From Photobacterium lipolyticum (GTDB lineage Bacteria > Pseudomonadota > Gammaproteobacteria > Enterobacterales > Vibrionaceae): 64,000 bases of DNA. Where the stretch lies: contig NZ_PYMC01000004.1 of the NCBI RefSeq assembly GCF_003026475.1, positions 124,001 to 188,000 of the forward strand, in the 5' to 3' direction. Made by a program: the position numbers and the translations under genes. This document shows, one piece after another, positions 9,006 through 18,150 of this stretch; within the stretch, counting starts at the first letter, position 1; every line of letters begins with the position of its first letter. Below the pieces are notes generated by a model that was not told the origin of the DNA, did no database searches, and saw nothing but the letters and a program-made list of their open reading frames with translations.

Positions 9006-11215
9006 GATAAAACCGCCTTAGTCGTATGCCGGTCAAAAACAACAAACAAAATACACGCTACAATAAAAAACGCTGCGAGCGCTAACATTGCCTGCTCGGC
9101 ACCAAACCACATCAACATTTGACCTACGATAATAGATCCGGAAACATGACCAAATCGTTCAAGAAAACGGTACGTCGCCGCAATAACCGAATCAGGTTCT
9201 TTGCTCTCGGCCATATTCACTACAACATGGGTAACCACTGGCGCATTGATCAAACCATGCGAAAAACCCATCATCATCATGGCTAGGGTCATAACCACAA
9301 TAATTTGCCAGTCTTGCGGCATAATCACCGCAATAGCCAGCAGTATCAAAGCAAAGCCAGCAATTAAATTACCTAAGCTCAGTGCTTTTTTGCTGCTGCC
9401 CAACTTATCAACCCAAGGGCCAACTTTATGACTAACCAGCAATACTATCGCGGCATATGACATCAAAACCTGACCGATGCTTTCTTTACTGACACCACGT
9501 TCTGCCAACAGCAACGGCACGGCAAATGAAACAATACCCGTTAACGCGGCTTTCGTTGGAATACCCACCAGCAACATAGTGCGAACAAACGCTGGAATTT
9601 TAATTAAACGCCATGAGTCGGCCATCATCGCTGAAACATTACCCATTATTGAGCCTTGCCGTTTTTGTTGAGCTTTCATTGATGGCAATACCAAACTGAA
9701 TAAGCTCATGATCACCCCGATACAAGCGGCTAGTGTGAACGTACCCTGATCACCAAGATAATCGGCTAATAGAGCACCAATCGCAGCACCAGCAATAAAC
9801 CCAGCATTGAAACAAAAAACAATAATGCCTGCCGCTTGGGTCTTGTTATCTTTATTACTGAACCTCAAGATATAACCTTGGACAGAAATAAAGATCAGGG
9901 CCTGACCCATACCTGAAACTAAGCGAGCAATTAATATGGCACCTAACCCCAGGTCGATACTCAGCAACCCACAGCCGATACTCGACAATAAAATCCCGAA
10001 CACCAGTACGCGTCGAATATCGTACATCTCTATCAATTTTGCCGCGGGTAATAACGTTAAGGCAAAACCAAGGAAATAAAGTGTAAAAAAGAGCGACGAC
10101 GCACTTGCGCCCAAGCCAACCGAATCAGCCACAGAGGCCATATATTGCGGCATGATAGGTGCCATTAACGACTCCATCAAAACCGCACCAAGAAATAACG
10201 GCTTTATCCGTTCTAAAACCAGATCATTTCGACTTTGATTTACTTCACCGCTTAATAAGCGAATAAACACAAAACACACTAATCCGCACGCAAAAAAGAG
10301 AACCGCAAAGTTTTTTAAGGTGCGCGATAATTGTGCTAAAACAATTTGTACCTTGTAAGAAAGACGCACTTCACCGAACGAAGAAGTGCCGATGACGTAA
10401 TCAAGCATACCGGTATCAGATAGGGCTTGTACCATTCCCTCGCCTTGCTGGCTACTTGCAACAAGGCTGGTATTTTTAAACACCGCAATTTTTGATAATT
10501 CAGGGTTAGTCTGGCGAAAGTTATCTAGCATAGATTCAATGCCTACCACCAGCCCTTGATCGACATTATGGATCAGGATTGGCGATAAACGCTGGCTTAC
10601 CACATCAGCCAATGACACGGCCTTACTTTGCAGACCATCACGATAAAGGCTGCCAACCAATATCATCACACTGACTGACATCGCCAAAAATACCATGGTG
10701 AAACTGGTCAGGTATACCGTTCGCTGCGTACTTTTCAGCACGCTACCAATGAACACGGCGAGCAAGATAACAATCAGCCATATAAACGGCTGAAAACTTT
10801 TGGTTACCGTCGCTTCAACAACCTGGTCACTCAATACAACTTGCAATGTACCGACTCGAGTAAACTTGTTTCTTAATGGAATAGAAATGCGATTATCATC
10901 TTCAAGCGCTTCACCAAAAAGGTAGAGTTGTTTCTGACCAGAGAGTAGGCGTAACCCCGTAACCGACACGTCTGACTCAACTATTGGCTGTAAGACCTGA
11001 CTTAAGCCGGCAATGTCTTCTAACGGAACCCCTGAGTTAAGAACTTGTTCAATCCCTAAACGAGCCGCTTCCGTTTGCGCCATTACCGTTTCAGTGGTTA
11101 ACTGACGATAACTTTTAAGTGCCTGACCATAGCCCACAACAAAAACCAGCAGCAGCGACAATGTCACGACTGTTAGTCCTAACATGAGCCTAACCCTATC
11201 TTTTACAGGTCTCAC
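9002..11215 (-). CDS. membrane fusion protein: two N-terminal periplasmic sensor-like domains plus MFS transporter
   Basis: The 737-residue protein starts with a membrane helix (about residues 10-30), a small periplasmic domain (about 35-140), two helices, a second extracytoplasmic domain (about 200-300) and a further helix near 310-325. A full major-facilitator transporter follows from about residue 345, with conserved LFFTLYFLGFALTLLPAAKL and ARLVSGMGQALIF segments. The N-terminal half resembles sensor-kinase or chemoreceptor input domains, an unusual addition to an MFS protein. It overlaps the downstream binding-protein gene by 4 bases and starts 8 bases after the ATP-grasp gene. Export or uptake linked to ligand sensing is an inference. 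Confidence 0.8.
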   Translation of the reverse strand: MRPVKDRVRLMLGLTVVTLSLLLVFVVGYGQALKSYRQLTTETVMAQTEAARLGIEQVLNSGVPLEDIAGLSQVLQPIVESDVSVTGLRLLSGQKQLYLFGEALEDDNRISIPLRNKFTRVGTLQVVLSDQVVEATVTKSFQPFIWLIVILLAVFIGSVLKSTQRTVYLTSFTMVFLAMSVSVMILVGSLYRDGLQSKAVSLADVVSQRLSPILIHNVDQGLVVGIESMLDNFRQTNPELSKIAVFKNTSLVASSQQGEGMVQALSDTGMLDYVIGTSSFGEVRLSYKVQIVLAQLSRTLKNFAVLFFACGLVCFVFIRLLSGEVNQSRNDLVLERIKPLFLGAVLMESLMAPIMPQYMASVADSVGLGASASSLFFTLYFLGFALTLLPAAKLIEMYDIRRVLVFGILLSSIGCGLLSIDLGLGAILIARLVSGMGQALIFISVQGYILRFSNKDNKTQAAGIIVFCFNAGFIAGAAIGALLADYLGDQGTFTLAACIGVIMSLFSLVLPSMKAQQKRQGSIMGNVSAMMADSWRLIKIPAFVRTMLLVGIPTKAALTGIVSFAVPLLLAERGVSKESIGQVLMSYAAIVLLVSHKVGPWVDKLGSSKKALSLGNLIAGFALILLAIAVIMPQDWQIIVVMTLAMMMMGFSHGLINAPVVTHVVVNMAESKEPDSVIAATYRFLERFGHVSGSIIVGQMLMWFGAEQAMLALAAFFIVACILFVVFDRHTTKAVLS

Positions 11216-11223
11216 AGCAACTC

Positions 11224-12381
11224 CTAAGCAGTCGCTAAACTAAAGAACTCATCAGTCAAGCAGTGAGCCAGGGTGGTTGAACGATGCTTATGAAGATAAG
11301 CCAGTCGATTAAAGACCAGTGATTGAATTAAATCGTGATAGTTCATCCCTTCGCCAGCAAGGTCATGACAAACAATACTCAATTTACTACCTTCAGGACG
11401 CTTCAAGTCGGGCTTAGGATTCGCCTCAAGAACAAATAACTTACCTCGCGCATCCATTCTCAAATCGACACGAACTAAAGTCTGCAACCCCATTTGAGTG
11501 AAGATTTTTGAACCGATTTCAGCCAGAGCAGATCGTAATTCAGGATCTTCTACTTTCAATAAACGATCGCCTGTAATTGGCTTAACGTCCATTGAAGTGA
11601 AAATCGCTTCATCTTCTGCTAATACGCGTTCAGTAATAGAGAACGAAAACGGCTGATCGCGCTCAGTCAGAACGCCATTCTTGAACACGGTTGGCCCGGC
11701 AACAGCAACGACGAATTCCCGACCAGATAAAAAGGGTTCGATCATAACGGTATTGCTGGTCGCTTTTTGTACCAATTCAACCATCTCCGCTAAATCAGCG
11801 CGATGAAAAACCGGGTGAACATGAATAGAGGCACGGCCTGAAACCGGCTTAACGATAAAGGCTTCTCCGAACTCTTGTTCAATCAGATCAAGCATCATTC
11901 GTTTAGCGTCATCGTTCACGCTCTCCCCATGCCCAACGGTAACAAAAGGCGCCGTTGGGATCCCGGCGGCATGAATTTCATGCTTAAACAGGTGCTTGTT
12001 GTCTAACACACCGGCCGTCATTGGCGAATGACCAACATAAGGCACGCCCAGCATTTCCAGTATTGACGGTAAGTGGCACATGGAGTCAAACCCTTGTAGC
12101 CCACCACTATTGGTAATGACAAGATCGATACCAAGCACTTTCAATTTCAATGGTAAATCAAGATTTTCTGGTAGAACCTCTACATGCTCGAAACCCGACT
12201 CATTAAGAGCAGTAGCAATATCACACGCAACAGGCTGGTATGTCTTCGTTGACCGCGGGCTCAAGTTCTCATAGATATAACTATCCGATTGTGCTTTTTC
12301 CCCCCCGTGCACCACCGCAATTTTAAGTGAACGTCGAATCCATTGAAGTTGCTCTGTTGTAAATGTATTGTTGTTCTTCAC
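11224..12381 (-). CDS. D-alanine-D-alanine-ligase-like ATP-grasp enzyme, inside T6SS operon
   Basis: The 385-residue protein follows the Ddl plan: an N-terminal Rossmann-like lobe (KIAVVHGGE, then GIDLVITNSGG), LGVPYVGHSPMTAGVLDNK leading into the ATP-grasp domain, the lysine-bearing FIVKPVSGRASIHVH loop, FLSGREFVVAV, and the metal-binding VRVDLRMDARGKLFVLEANP segment. Family members ligate a carboxylate to an amine with ATP. It is longer than housekeeping Ddl and not near cell-wall genes, so it is probably a specialised ligase making a dipeptide-like compound; the substrate is unknown. It begins 58 bases after a terminator-like hairpin and leads the four-gene module. Confidence 0.85.
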   Translation of the reverse strand: MKNNNTFTTEQLQWIRRSLKIAVVHGGEKAQSDSYIYENLSPRSTKTYQPVACDIATALNESGFEHVEVLPENLDLPLKLKVLGIDLVITNSGGLQGFDSMCHLPSILEMLGVPYVGHSPMTAGVLDNKHLFKHEIHAAGIPTAPFVTVGHGESVNDDAKRMMLDLIEQEFGEAFIVKPVSGRASIHVHPVFHRADLAEMVELVQKATSNTVMIEPFLSGREFVVAVAGPTVFKNGVLTERDQPFSFSITERVLAEDEAIFTSMDVKPITGDRLLKVEDPELRSALAEIGSKIFTQMGLQTLVRVDLRMDARGKLFVLEANPKPDLKRPEGSKLSIVCHDLAGEGMNYHDLIQSLVFNRLAYLHKHRSTTLAHCLTDEFFSLATA

Positions 12382-12439
12382 TGCCGTATCCTAATAATGT
12401 CCAAGCAAATATTTATTATCGTTATTGTTTTTCAGCTGA

Positions 12440-12466
12440 AAATATCGGCCCTTTCAGGCCGATATC
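12440..12466 (-). terminator. intrinsic-terminator-like hairpin inside the T6SS locus
   Basis: A 9-bp perfect stem (ATATCGGCC with GGCCGATAT) and a short loop are followed on the minus strand by TTTTC. The hairpin begins directly after the stop codon of the 350-residue unknown gene and ends upstream of the ATP-grasp gene. It could end or attenuate transcription before the downstream module and tssJKLM. Confidence 0.6.
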
Positions 12467-13519
12467 TTAAAGTAAACTTAATTTGTCTACGAGTACTAAC
12501 CAACCAGCAGGCTCACGCATAAATTTGTCAGCCCGGAGGTACTCCCCGCCGACTTTTAATTTGTGTCCATGGAAATCAATCAGCACTTTTTCCTTCTCGA
12601 TGTGAGCTATTTGATTAAACATTTCCCGCACCAACTCCACCGCCGGAGAATCAAGCGCCACGGTGTAGGCACTGCGGTGCTCGGTATCCATATTGTTGGA
12701 CAGCTCCATAAAAGCACGTTTGTGCAGCATCTGTGCGGTACTCGCAATAAGATCTTCCTCTCTGCGCATGTAAGCCGCAGTACCCAGCGAAGCCGCGCCG
12801 CTGATCACTGCTCCGGCAATTGGCGCTCCGGCAGAACCTGGGATCAGATCGGCAGCAAGCTGACATCCCTGCGAGGTAAGCTTAGTGGCCTTCCAGCGCA
12901 GCAAGCTTTTACACATCTCAATTTCGGCTTCATACCCCTGTCTTTTAAAGCCATCAAGCAGCTGTTTAAAACGAGCAATATGCGCAATTGTTTTTGCACT
13001 GGAACGGCCATGACGAATCGCCCCGTTGACGTTCACCTGCGTCGCCCCCGCAAGCCACGACCCTGTCGTCGAATAGGCCGAACCCGCAATTTTCTTGATC
13101 ATCCGCTTTTTGAAATAGCTATGGCACTTGGTATTAGCGACTGTCGACGGCAACATGTCACGACGGTTTACATCCGAAAATTGCAACAAAGGGTTTGCCG
13201 GTAGCTCTTTTCCCTTACGTTGTCCCGCCCACTCCAGAATAGCCTGAACCGATTCAATCGCAGTCGAGACCGTATCGCCAATCGGCCCCGGGCCAACAAA
13301 ATCTATCCCGGTATCTGCCGCCGCTTCTGCTGCGGTTTTTGCCGCCTCTGCCGCCTGTTCCACAGACCCCGTAACAAGACCAATCGCATCCCCTACGTGA
13401 TCCTTCGCATAACCACAATATTTTGATTCCGAAGCTTTTTGTATCGGTGTAGGCAGCCGTTTCATATAGGCTGGCACTTGTTTCAACGGTCCTAAAATAA
13501 CCGAGGCTTTACTAGGCAT
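12467..13519 (-). CDS. unknown protein of T6SS locus, with glycine-rich hydrophobic helix
   Basis: I do not recognise this 350-residue protein. It has no signal peptide. An Ala-rich helix (EQAAEAAKTAAEAAADTG, about residues 53-70) is followed by a Gly/Pro-rich stretch. Around residues 220-250 lies a glycine-zipper-like hydrophobic segment (GSAGAPIAGAVISGAASLG) that could insert in a membrane. The C-terminus is mixed and ends in hydrophobic strands. It starts 11 bases after the next upstream unknown gene and is followed by a terminator-like hairpin. Its position just after clpV, with no structural role known to me, makes a T6SS effector, adaptor or accessory factor possible. Confidence 0.7.
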   Translation of the reverse strand: MPSKASVILGPLKQVPAYMKRLPTPIQKASESKYCGYAKDHVGDAIGLVTGSVEQAAEAAKTAAEAAADTGIDFVGPGPIGDTVSTAIESVQAILEWAGQRKGKELPANPLLQFSDVNRRDMLPSTVANTKCHSYFKKRMIKKIAGSAYSTTGSWLAGATQVNVNGAIRHGRSSAKTIAHIARFKQLLDGFKRQGYEAEIEMCKSLLRWKATKLTSQGCQLAADLIPGSAGAPIAGAVISGAASLGTAAYMRREEDLIASTAQMLHKRAFMELSNNMDTEHRSAYTVALDSPAVELVREMFNQIAHIEKEKVLIDFHGHKLKVGGEYLRADKFMREPAGWLVLVDKLSLL

Positions 13520-13530
13520 AACTGTAACTC

Positions 13531-14427
13531 CTAAATAATATTAACTTTGCCAGCAACTTCATCTGAACTTGAAACATCGTGAAAACAGTTGAGCAGTTTT
13601 CCTTGCTCGGCATATATCGAAAGAAACATAATTAAGTCATGAATAGAAATCGCTCGTACGCCTAAATCAATCACGCACCCGGCATGATGTTTATTAAATT
13701 CAGACCCCACACGAACAATTAGCTTATCGGGGAACAAACGAGACTTGGCGTTATGAATTAACCGACGAACAACATTAAGCCTCTTTTTTTGATCGCGAAA
13801 TTTAGGCGTTTGTACCGACATACCAACAAACGTAATATCACAATCTTTTTTACTTACCGCGGCCTTCGTATTTGACGCTAACGCCATCGCATCTTTTGCG
13901 ATACCTTTCCAATCACTGCCTGCACTTGACTTGTTCTTACCAACAGGTGAGGTGGTATTGCCTTTTTCAATAAGTTTGCCCGCAACGTCAGTCACTAATT
14001 TTGCGTTATCAGCCCCCAATGAAGGTGTCAGTGCACCTTGAATCACAGGTAAGGTTGTTGCGGTGAATCCTGCGGTTGCGCCCTTTAATGCCAATGATGC
14101 AAAATTGTTCACAACCGCGTTCGCGAATGGACAAGCCACCGCTGCATTTAATTCTTTACTGCTGCGATTAATCCAAATCTTGACGCTGCTATATCGGTTA
14201 GTAACAAAAATATTCTTACACTTTAAACGCTCTAAAATATCCAGCTCTTCAATGACGGATTCCAGAACGCCCGACATATATATGTCTTTCACTGACACGT
14301 CATAATTGGTTAAGCGCATTTTACGAAGCGGAATTGAACCTCGCACGGCGATACCTAATCTTGGGTCAGGTCCATTACCTGTTTTTTCATAACAGACATT
14401 AGCATCTTGTTTTCCAAATATTGACAT
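13531..14427 (-). CDS. unknown protein of T6SS locus
   Basis: I do not recognise this 298-residue protein. It opens with MSIFGKQDANVCYEKTGNGP, has a hydrophobic Ala/Gly-rich middle (about residues 125-160), a Lys/Ser-rich linker, and a C-terminal alpha/beta part. There is no signal peptide. A GGAAG ribosome site precedes the ATG. It lies 116 bases after clpV and 11 bases before the 350-residue gene, so the two probably form a pair. Effector plus partner, or two accessory proteins of this T6SS subtype, are both possible. Confidence 0.68.
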   Translation of the reverse strand: MSIFGKQDANVCYEKTGNGPDPRLGIAVRGSIPLRKMRLTNYDVSVKDIYMSGVLESVIEELDILERLKCKNIFVTNRYSSVKIWINRSSKELNAAVACPFANAVVNNFASLALKGATAGFTATTLPVIQGALTPSLGADNAKLVTDVAGKLIEKGNTTSPVGKNKSSAGSDWKGIAKDAMALASNTKAAVSKKDCDITFVGMSVQTPKFRDQKKRLNVVRRLIHNAKSRLFPDKLIVRVGSEFNKHHAGCVIDLGVRAISIHDLIMFLSIYAEQGKLLNCFHDVSSSDEVAGKVNII

Positions 14428-14543
14428 TCTTATCTTCCTTACTTATTTAGCAGCGAAGCAATTACCGGGATGAACCAGACAGATTCGCCGCTAAATACAG
14501 CGATCTGTTTTTTTCTTATTAAGGCTATTTATTCACCATTGAA

Positions 14544-17156
14544 CTATTCGATATCGAAGCTAACCTCACCGGCTTGATAATGGGTGCTAATAGCATTGAT
14601 TGGCTGCCCCTTACTCAATCGGACGATGCACTGGGTCGCAAGCTCTGGCATCAAGCTACGATTAATAATCTGTTCAATTGCTCGAGCCCCGGTTTCTGGC
14701 GAATGATTTTGTGCAATCAAGTACTCAATCAAATCATCGCTATATGTGAACGTAGCACCATAGTGATTGCTTACTCGCTTCTCTATGCGACGCAGAGATA
14801 AGCGGGCAATTTTCGCCATCTCATCATTATTCAATGGAAAATAAGGGACGACTGTCGAACGACCAATAAAGGCCGGCTTAAAGTACTGCTGCAGTGCCGG
14901 GAAAATCGTTTGGGTCAGCTCAGGAATGCTCGGTCTTTCTTCTGCGCAAGCATCTACCACCGCACTGTCTGCCGCATTCGACGTCATGATAATAATGGTA
15001 TTTCTAAAATCGATTTCACGACCTTCACTATCGGAAATAGAGCCTTTATCAAAGATTTGATAGAAAAGGTCATGCACACCTGGGTGCGCTTTTTCCATCT
15101 CGTCGAGCAATAAAACAGAATACGGATTCTTGCGCACGGCTTCGGTCAATACGCCGCCTTTGCCGTAACCGACATAACCTGCAGGAGAACCCAACAGCAT
15201 CGAGATCTTGTGCTCTTCTTTAAACTCGGTCATGTTGATGGTTGTAATGTTCTTCTCGCCGCCATAAAGCAAGTCGGTAAGCGCCAATGCGGTTTCGGTT
15301 TTGCCTACCCCACTCGGGCCGCACATCAGGAAAACGCCAATCGGTTTACGTGGATCGGTCAGGCCTGCACGCGACATACGAATGGCTTGCGAAATCTCTT
15401 CAATCGGTGCTGTTTGCCCGATAACGCGCTCGCCAATGCGCTGCTCTAAATGCAGTAAACGTTCGACTTCGTCTTTGACCATGTTACCAACAGGAATACC
15501 GGTCCAGAGCGAGATCACTTCGGCAATAGTCTGGGTATCAACTTGTGGCATCACCAGAGGTGATTCACCTTGTAGCTCATGTAACGTATTGAGCTTTTCA
15601 GCTAACCGTTGTTGCTCGGCACTATCGGCAACATCGTCACCCGCCAGATATTTATCATCAATGATGTCTTGTAGCTCTGTTATATCGGTTACTAGCGCCT
15701 TCTCGGCCTCCCAACGCTGGGCCAATTGACAATATTCAGCCTCCAACTGTATTAGTTTTTGCTGTACAACGACTAACTTGTCAGCCCCGTTGGCCAACAT
15801 GGCATGCTCGCGCTCGACGGCTGTGATTTCATTTTTGGCATAACGAATTTGTTCCCCCAGTCCATCAAGTTTTTGTGGCAACGCACTTTGACTTAACCCA
15901 ATTCGTGAACAAGCGGTATCAAGCAAACTGATGGCCTTATCCGGTAATTGACGTTCGGGCAAGAAACGAACTGACAGTTGAACCGCAGATTCAATGGCCT
16001 CTTCCAGTACTTTTACGCGGTGGTGCTTTTCCAGACCGCGGGACACGCCACGCAGCATTTGAATCGCATCGTCTTCATTCGGCTCACCGACAGCGACCAG
16101 CTGGAAGCGGCGAGTCAGCGCAGCATCGGCTTCGAAATACTGTTTGTATTCAGCCCATGTGGTTGCCGCAATCGTGCGGAACTCGCCACGGGCCAAAGCG
16201 GGCTTCAATAGGTTTGCTGCATCATTTTGGCCAGCGGCGCCTCCCGCCCCAATCAAGCTGTGCGCTTCGTCAATGAAGACAATAATAGGGTGAGGAGACT
16301 GCTTAACTTCGGTCAGCACGTCTTGCAGACGATTTTCAAATTCGCCTTTAATACTTGCGCCAGCTTGTAGTAATGCCAGATCCAGAGTGCGCAGCTCAAC
16401 ATTGGCCAATGACGGCGGTACATTGCCATCAACAATTTGCTGTGCTAAACCTTCGACAATCGCTGTTTTACCGACGCCCGGATCACCCACTAAGATCGGG
16501 CTGTTTTGGCGACGGCGGCATAAAATATCAATGGATTTACGAATTTCAGGATTACGACCAGAGATCGGGTCAAGCTCGCCATTTCTTGCCGCCGCCGTCA
16601 GGTTCTGGGTGTATTTGTCCAGCGCGACGGTACTGGTTTCTCTCCCCGCCAGCATTTTGGCAGAGTCCCCTGCGAGATTTGAACGCGGTGTTGACTCTTG
16701 CCTGGCTGCACTCGCTTTCAGCGATTCGACAGACAATGTATTTAACCATGAGGTCAAATCTCCATTGTATCCGCCTTGCGCCAATCGCTGCTTCAATACC
16801 AGCAAAATATGGAAACCATTAACTTCGGTATTACTGTGGTTAACAGATGCCAATAACCACGCATCTTTCAACAATTCGACCAAGGTCGGAGACAAGGCTG
16901 GCGAACTATCATTACCTCGAGATAAACCATTCAAATGGCGAGATAGCAGATCAACGAGCTGATCTCGTCCGACATTTCCTTGCTGTAATGACTCAACCCA
17001 ACCACTCTTAGGTTCGTTCAGTAACTGATTAAACCAATGCTCTTGCTCAATACTAAAGTGTGTCCGAGCCATGCAATCACCCGCGGCAGCTTCAAGCGCA
17101 CTTTTTAATGGTGTTGCAAGTCGTCTAACCAAGCTCTGCAATTCAACGTTGATCAT
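14544..17156 (-). CDS. tssH: T6SS sheath-disassembly ATPase ClpV (TssH)
   Basis: The 870-residue Hsp100/ClpB-type ATPase has an N-terminal domain (about 1-160), a first AAA+ module with Walker A GDPGVGKT (residues 224-231) and Walker B VFIDEAHS, a coiled middle region, and a second AAA+ module with GPSGVGKT (613-620) and LLLDEMEKAHP. ClpV pulls apart contracted TssB/TssC sheaths so that subunits are reused. The length and the Gly-rich IGAGGAAGQNDAANLLKPAL loop are typical. Its start overlaps the tssG stop by 14 bases. Confidence 0.97.
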   Translation of the reverse strand: MINVELQSLVRRLATPLKSALEAAAGDCMARTHFSIEQEHWFNQLLNEPKSGWVESLQQGNVGRDQLVDLLSRHLNGLSRGNDSSPALSPTLVELLKDAWLLASVNHSNTEVNGFHILLVLKQRLAQGGYNGDLTSWLNTLSVESLKASAARQESTPRSNLAGDSAKMLAGRETSTVALDKYTQNLTAAARNGELDPISGRNPEIRKSIDILCRRRQNSPILVGDPGVGKTAIVEGLAQQIVDGNVPPSLANVELRTLDLALLQAGASIKGEFENRLQDVLTEVKQSPHPIIVFIDEAHSLIGAGGAAGQNDAANLLKPALARGEFRTIAATTWAEYKQYFEADAALTRRFQLVAVGEPNEDDAIQMLRGVSRGLEKHHRVKVLEEAIESAVQLSVRFLPERQLPDKAISLLDTACSRIGLSQSALPQKLDGLGEQIRYAKNEITAVEREHAMLANGADKLVVVQQKLIQLEAEYCQLAQRWEAEKALVTDITELQDIIDDKYLAGDDVADSAEQQRLAEKLNTLHELQGESPLVMPQVDTQTIAEVISLWTGIPVGNMVKDEVERLLHLEQRIGERVIGQTAPIEEISQAIRMSRAGLTDPRKPIGVFLMCGPSGVGKTETALALTDLLYGGEKNITTINMTEFKEEHKISMLLGSPAGYVGYGKGGVLTEAVRKNPYSVLLLDEMEKAHPGVHDLFYQIFDKGSISDSEGREIDFRNTIIIMTSNAADSAVVDACAEERPSIPELTQTIFPALQQYFKPAFIGRSTVVPYFPLNNDEMAKIARLSLRRIEKRVSNHYGATFTYSDDLIEYLIAQNHSPETGARAIEQIINRSLMPELATQCIVRLSKGQPINAISTHYQAGEVSFDIE

Positions 17157-18150
17157 GCTGTATCCTTGTTTTTATTTTTAGTGGCATTACCACGTGTTCT
17201 TTGGTTATCTGTTTTGGAGCAAGCCACGTCGATTGCGCCAAGCGAATATCAGTTTGACTCTCTGTTGTCAGGCGTAATCCGGGAAGGTATTTGCCATCAA
17301 CTTTGATCATTAATTTCAGTTTGATATCGACCCCCATGTAATGGCGAACAAAAGAATCTACCGCGCTGACCAGCTGGCTATCATTTCTGATCTGATTAAA
17401 CTGCTGGTTATTATTGGGCTTGATCATTATTTCGAGGCGCTGAAAAGCCGTGACAGCACTTTTCCCGACTAACGCACCGAAACCCAATTGATTATTTTGT
17501 CCACTTGCCCCTAATTTAGTCACGCTGCATGGCAGCAAGGGGACATAGTCCACATCGCCATAATCAACTTCAAATTCGTATTCAAAATAGTCAGCGAGCA
17601 GATCTTTCAAGGCATGCGGGCATGAAAGCTTTAATCCCAACAAACCCGAATATTGGATCAGGTGCGCAGAGGGCAACGTACGGTTATTGCCTAAATCGCC
17701 GTATAAATTGGCCAACATGGTGGTTAACGATAAGCCATGGCGGTTCCAACTGAAATACTCTTCCTCTGCCTGAGCGGATAGATCGTTTTTTAATTCGGTT
17801 TGACAGTACAAACGGTAATAACGGTTGTTAAAGCCATTGAAGAAATCGACCAGCGCATTGTTGCCCTGCTCAAACAGCTCTTTTAATGATTCGTTGTAAC
17901 TGTGACGCGGCATAACGCCCTGGCTGCCAGACAACGCTGGCAAATCACAGGTAAATTCCCATTTACCGGCAATCGGATTACGCACTTCAACAATGTCAGC
18001 CTGCTGATAAGCAGGGAGTAAGCTTGCTGAAAACGAAACAACTGGCCTTTTTCCCTCGGTTGCGGCTTCATGCTTAACAAGTTGCATCGCTCGATGAAGG
18101 TCAAAGGTATAAGGCTCTCTAAGAAGTTGAGTCAGAGCATATTTTTGCAT
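17143..18150 (-). CDS. tssG: T6SS baseplate protein TssG
   Basis: The 335-residue protein follows the TssG pattern: a short N-terminal helical stretch including FDLHRAMQLVKHE, then VSFSASLLPAYQQADIVEV, and a middle VDFFNGFNNRYYRLYC segment conserved in the family. TssG forms the core of each baseplate wedge with TssF and TssE. A strong GGAGG lies 6 bases before the ATG, inside the end of tssF (19-base overlap), so translation is coupled. Confidence 0.94.
   Translation of the reverse strand: MQKYALTQLLREPYTFDLHRAMQLVKHEAATEGKRPVVSFSASLLPAYQQADIVEVRNPIAGKWEFTCDLPALSGSQGVMPRHSYNESLKELFEQGNNALVDFFNGFNNRYYRLYCQTELKNDLSAQAEEEYFSWNRHGLSLTTMLANLYGDLGNNRTLPSAHLIQYSGLLGLKLSCPHALKDLLADYFEYEFEVDYGDVDYVPLLPCSVTKLGASGQNNQLGFGALVGKSAVTAFQRLEIMIKPNNNQQFNQIRNDSQLVSAVDSFVRHYMGVDIKLKLMIKVDGKYLPGLRLTTESQTDIRLAQSTWLAPKQITKEHVVMPLKIKTRIQHDQR

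Noticed and set aside
12563..13204. 213-codon plus-strand reading frame opposite the 350-residue T6SS gene
   Set aside because: It has no ribosome site, a Cys/Arg/His-rich composition typical of antisense frames, and overlaps a better-supported minus-strand gene within an operon.
16387..16962. 191-codon plus-strand frame opposite clpV
   Set aside because: Antisense shadow of a highly conserved gene; no recognisable domain.
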